A stretch of 64,000 nt of DNA from Hymenobacter lucidus (GTDB lineage: Bacteria; Bacteroidota; Bacteroidia; Cytophagales; Hymenobacteraceae). Numbering within the stretch: position 1 is the stretch's first letter; the number at the start of each line of letters is the position of its first letter. Shown in pieces: positions 61,650-64,000 of this stretch. Under the pieces are notes generated by a model. The model saw only the letters and a list, made by a program, of their open reading frames with translations. It was not told the DNA's origin and ran no database searches. The position numbers were made by a program, and so were the translations under genes. The DNA is taken from NCBI RefSeq assembly GCF_020447265.1, contig NZ_JAJADR010000009.1, forward strand, positions 1 to 64,000. Direction: 5' to 3'.

Positions 61650-61925
61650 ATGAGCAAACTCGCTTTACATCTTTATATTAACGGGAAAAGTCACATTTCG
61701 GTGGAGGCCATTGATAACCTGAATACGATTTGCCAGGAAAAAGTCCCAGGAGAATACGAGCTGGAAGTCATCGACATTCAACTCGACCCCGACCGGGCCG
61801 AAGAGGCCGGCATCCTGGCCATTCCCACCCTGATCCGGACCTGGCCCCTACCCGTAACCCGCATGATTGGCGCCCTGACGGTTAAGTCCCGCGTCATGGC
61901 GGGCCTGGGCTTGTCGAATCTGTAG
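61650..61925 (+). CDS. kaiB: KaiB-like protein
   Basis: 91 aa. Thioredoxin-like fold-switching partner of KaiC. Conserved features: LHLYINGKSHISVEAIDNL, EVIDIQLDPDRAEEAGILAI, PTLIRTWPLPVTRMIGAL and a C-terminal VMAGLGLSNL. Length matches compact KaiB of non-cyanobacteria. Sixty-two bp after kaiC on the same strand and closed off by a terminator, so the pair is a self-contained unit. No kaiA, sasA or cikA is next to it. Confidence 0.93.
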   Translation: MSKLALHLYINGKSHISVEAIDNLNTICQEKVPGEYELEVIDIQLDPDRAEEAGILAIPTLIRTWPLPVTRMIGALTVKSRVMAGLGLSNL

Positions 61926-61957
61926 CCCGCCATTCCGCCCGTATTCCTTCCTAAAGC

Positions 61958-61991
61958 AAAGAAGCGGCCCTTACCCGGGGCCGCTTCTTTG
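61958..61991. terminator. terminator between kaiB and the GH28 gene
   Basis: Arms CAAAGAAGCGGCCC / GGGCCGCTTCTTTG, between converging genes. Confidence 0.85.
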
Positions 61992-62009
61992 TTTTCAAGT
62001 CAAGTCGTT

Positions 62010-63443
62010 TCAAAACTTCATGCCGGTGCTGTTGATGACGGCAACGGGCTCCTGGTCCTGGGCCGTGATGTTGATGTTTTTCACATGCCAGCCCCGGCCG
62101 TAGTTGATGCCGCCGGCGGTTTCGGCCGTCATCGTGATATTCTCCAGGGTCATGTTTTCCAGCAGGGAGTTGGCCTGGCCTTCGGCCGAAATGGCGGTTT
62201 TGGCGTTGGTTACCCGCACGTTGGTGATGGTCACGTCCTTGAAGTGCGGAATGCCTTTCTCGGCGGGCTCCACCTTGGTGAGCATAGCTTTCCAGTGCGC
62301 GGGCAAGGTTTCCTGGGTGTAGCCTTCCGGCAACGAGGAGTAGCTGTAGGCCGGGTTCCAATTCATGGTCATCAGAATGGCCGTGCCCACGCCGTCCATT
62401 TCGATGTTATCCACCACGATATCCTCCACGGTGCCGCCCCGCGTGAGGGCCGATTTGATGCGGATGCCGACTTTGGTGCCCTTGGCTTTCAGGTTGCGGG
62501 CAATGACGTGGCGAATACCGCCCGAGGTTTCCGAGCCGCAGGTAAATAGCCCGTCGCCGGCCCCGGCCACGCAGTTCTGAATCAGGATGTACTCGGCGGG
62601 CCGGTTTACGCGCAGCCCGTCCCAGTCGCGCCCGGCTTTGAGGCAGAAGTTGTCGTCGTTGCAGTCGATGTCGCAGTTCTGCACCAGCACGTAGCTGCTC
62701 GAATCAATGTCGATACCGTCGGTGCTGGGGCCGTGGCCACCCACGTTGTTGCGAATTACCAGCCCGTCGGCCGTCACGTTTTTGGAGTAGAGAATATGCA
62801 CCGTCCAGAACCCGGCGCGCTGCAGCGTGATGCCCTTGAGCGTGACATTCGAGGAATTGGCGACCAGCAACGTGCGGGGGCGCTTGGCGTCGTAGTCCAC
62901 TATCCAGCGCAGGCCTTTGGGGTCGTACTCCTTGCGCATGGCCCAGTAGTTGTCCCAGAACGGCTTGCCCTGCCCATCCACGGTGCCTTCGCCCACGATG
63001 GCCACGTTGTCCTGATCCAGAATATTGATGAGAGCGGCGGGCCACTTCATTTCGAGGCCGGCCACGCGGGTGGGCATATCGGGGTAATCTTTCAGATCCT
63101 GGCTGCCGAGCAGCGTCACGCCCTTATCGAGGCGCAGGGTCACGCCTTTTTTCAGGAAGAGGGAGCCCGTCAGGTATTGGCCGGGCGCAAACGTCACCAC
63201 GCCGCCCTTCTTAGCCGCCGCATCAATGGCCTTCTGAATGGCCTGGGTATTGAGGGTTTTGCCATCGGCCACGGCCCCGTATTTGGCGGCCAGAAACGTG
63301 TTTTTGGTGGCCGGCAGGGTTTTGGCGCCGGTTTCTTTCACCCAGACCGGGTCGGCAGCAGCGGCCACGACCGGCTGGGGTTCAGCAAAGCTGCCCAGCC
63401 AGGTAAGCAGCGGCAGCAGAAAGGAAATACTCAGAGTCATCAT
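62010..63443 (-). CDS. secreted polygalacturonase-like hydrolase (GH28)
   Basis: 477 aa with a signal peptide (MMTLSISFLLPLLTWLGSFA). Right-handed parallel beta-helix: FLAAKYGAVADGKTLNTQAI opens the fold, then many Ile/Val-rich coils. Catalytic segments of GH28: STDGIDID and NDDNFCLKAG supply the three Asp residues, CGSETSGGIRHV stands in place of the usual GHG, and VGIRIKSA is the RIK motif. The CGSE variant suits exo-acting rhamnogalacturonan or galacturonate hydrolases. It lacks a T9SS domain, so periplasmic. Carries a CAGGA-type promoter like the rhamnose genes although kaiBC lies in between. Confidence 0.92.
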   Translation of the reverse strand: MMTLSISFLLPLLTWLGSFAEPQPVVAAAADPVWVKETGAKTLPATKNTFLAAKYGAVADGKTLNTQAIQKAIDAAAKKGGVVTFAPGQYLTGSLFLKKGVTLRLDKGVTLLGSQDLKDYPDMPTRVAGLEMKWPAALINILDQDNVAIVGEGTVDGQGKPFWDNYWAMRKEYDPKGLRWIVDYDAKRPRTLLVANSSNVTLKGITLQRAGFWTVHILYSKNVTADGLVIRNNVGGHGPSTDGIDIDSSSYVLVQNCDIDCNDDNFCLKAGRDWDGLRVNRPAEYILIQNCVAGAGDGLFTCGSETSGGIRHVIARNLKAKGTKVGIRIKSALTRGGTVEDIVVDNIEMDGVGTAILMTMNWNPAYSYSSLPEGYTQETLPAHWKAMLTKVEPAEKGIPHFKDVTITNVRVTNAKTAISAEGQANSLLENMTLENITMTAETAGGINYGRGWHVKNINITAQDQEPVAVINSTGMKF

Positions 63444-64000
63444 GGGCGGGAAGGCTGGCGGCGTGAGAAATGGCGGCTATGACGTGACGCGTGGCCGGAA
63501 ACGCGAGGAAGTCAAATTCCCACAGATGCCTCCTGCTTTCCTTGGGGGCCCCGCGTCAGTCAAGGTAGCTCTCCATTGTTTCAAATTTGCCGGTTGCGCC
63601 CAACAGAACCCTCCCGTACCCTCCTGCTGACTTAAAAAACGGCAGCGGCCACGGCGGGGCGATGCGCCGGCAGGTTGTGGACAGCGCGGCGGCGCAAACG
63701 TTTCCGGGACTTTAGCTCAGCAAAAACTCGCTTTATGGCCGCGTCAGGCCACTATTCACCCGGCCGCAGCTTCCTGGCCACGGAACTATAAACCAGCTGC
63801 TTTCAACCATTTTGGGCGTCGATAAGCCAATAAAATCCGCCTGACAGCCGAAGGCCTTACAGCTGATATATCCAATTTAGCACGGCACTCACTAACTATT
63901 TACCCTTCGCTGTTACGCACTAAACGCCATTATCTTAGGAATATAACTATCAAAAAATAATTCAAACGGCCCTGCTCCCGAAAACTGATTCTAAAAATAA
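63444..64000. other. gene-free right end of the window
   Basis: 557 bp. Contains the GH28 promoter (63581-63626) and a leader of about 137 nt. From 63640 rightward the sequence passes from GC-rich to AT-rich (final 100 bp) with no gene, terminator or repeat I can support; a promoter for a gene beyond the window is possible. Confidence 0.5.
63581..63626 (-). promoter_or_regulatory. CAGGA direct-repeat promoter of the GH28 gene
   Basis: Minus strand: CAGGA-GGGTA-CGGGA (63626 to 63612), 23 bp, then AAATTTGA in the -7 position (63588 to 63581). A further isolated half-site TCCTGC at 63531-63536 lies nearer the gene. Confidence 0.65.

Noticed and set aside
1..64000. CRISPR array
   Set aside because: No series of identical 25-40 bp repeats with unique spacers was found; the HAMP repeats and the hisS/hutH palindromes have other explanations.

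Overview
The window comes from a GC-rich member of the Bacteroidota, most likely Hymenobacter or a close relative (inferred from protein character, no database was consulted). The evidence is: type IX secretion C-terminal domains on several secreted proteins, a gliding-motility-associated C-terminal domain, outer-membrane beta-barrel families typical of the phylum, promoters of the TAnnTTTG type, general lack of Shine-Dalgarno sequences, and a zinc-cysteine-free sirtuin.

Layout. 1-16.8 kb is mostly housekeeping: the N-terminal part of a multi-HAMP sensor kinase (cut by the window start), topA, a DUF4846 protein, a sirtuin, a membrane hydrolase, a large phosphoesterase/beta-barrel fusion, a Ppx/GppA phosphatase, ppk1, a RidA protein and gyrB. 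17-19.5 kb holds a T9SS-secreted beta-propeller-like protein, a gene-poor AT-rich stretch and three tRNA genes (Arg, Pro, Ser). 19.6-34.7 kb holds a BatB/BatC-like pair, a thiolase, a MORN-repeat protein, two genes under near-identical operator/promoter units (a detached CarboxypepD_reg domain protein and an outer-membrane receptor), a serine hydrolase, an esterase, a DUF2459 protein and hisS. 34.7-38.8 kb holds a striking array of four 34-bp palindromes, hutH and a gliding-motility-type secreted protein.

39-63.5 kb is a carbohydrate region for rhamnogalacturonan and L-rhamnose. It encodes a PL11 rhamnogalacturonan lyase, a broken CE12 acetylesterase, a GH43-like and a GH2 enzyme, RhaT, a bifunctional rhamnulose-1-phosphate aldolase/lactaldehyde dehydrogenase, a GntR regulator, an L-rhamnose isomerase, a rhamnulokinase, LutABC-like lactate oxidation proteins and a GH28 polygalacturonase. 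Together they would cut pectin backbone, import rhamnose, split it into DHAP and lactaldehyde, and oxidise the latter through lactate to pyruvate. Six of these promoters share an undeclared direct repeat, CAGGA-N5-CAGGA, placed 22-23 bp before the -7 box. A kaiC-kaiB pair without kaiA sits between lutC and the GH28 gene; its KaiC has Pro where I recall the second phosphosite to be.

Intergenic repeats are abundant. One 123-bp module occurs as an inverted pair around the gliding-motility-type gene, and a related pair surrounds an orphan Imm7-like gene.
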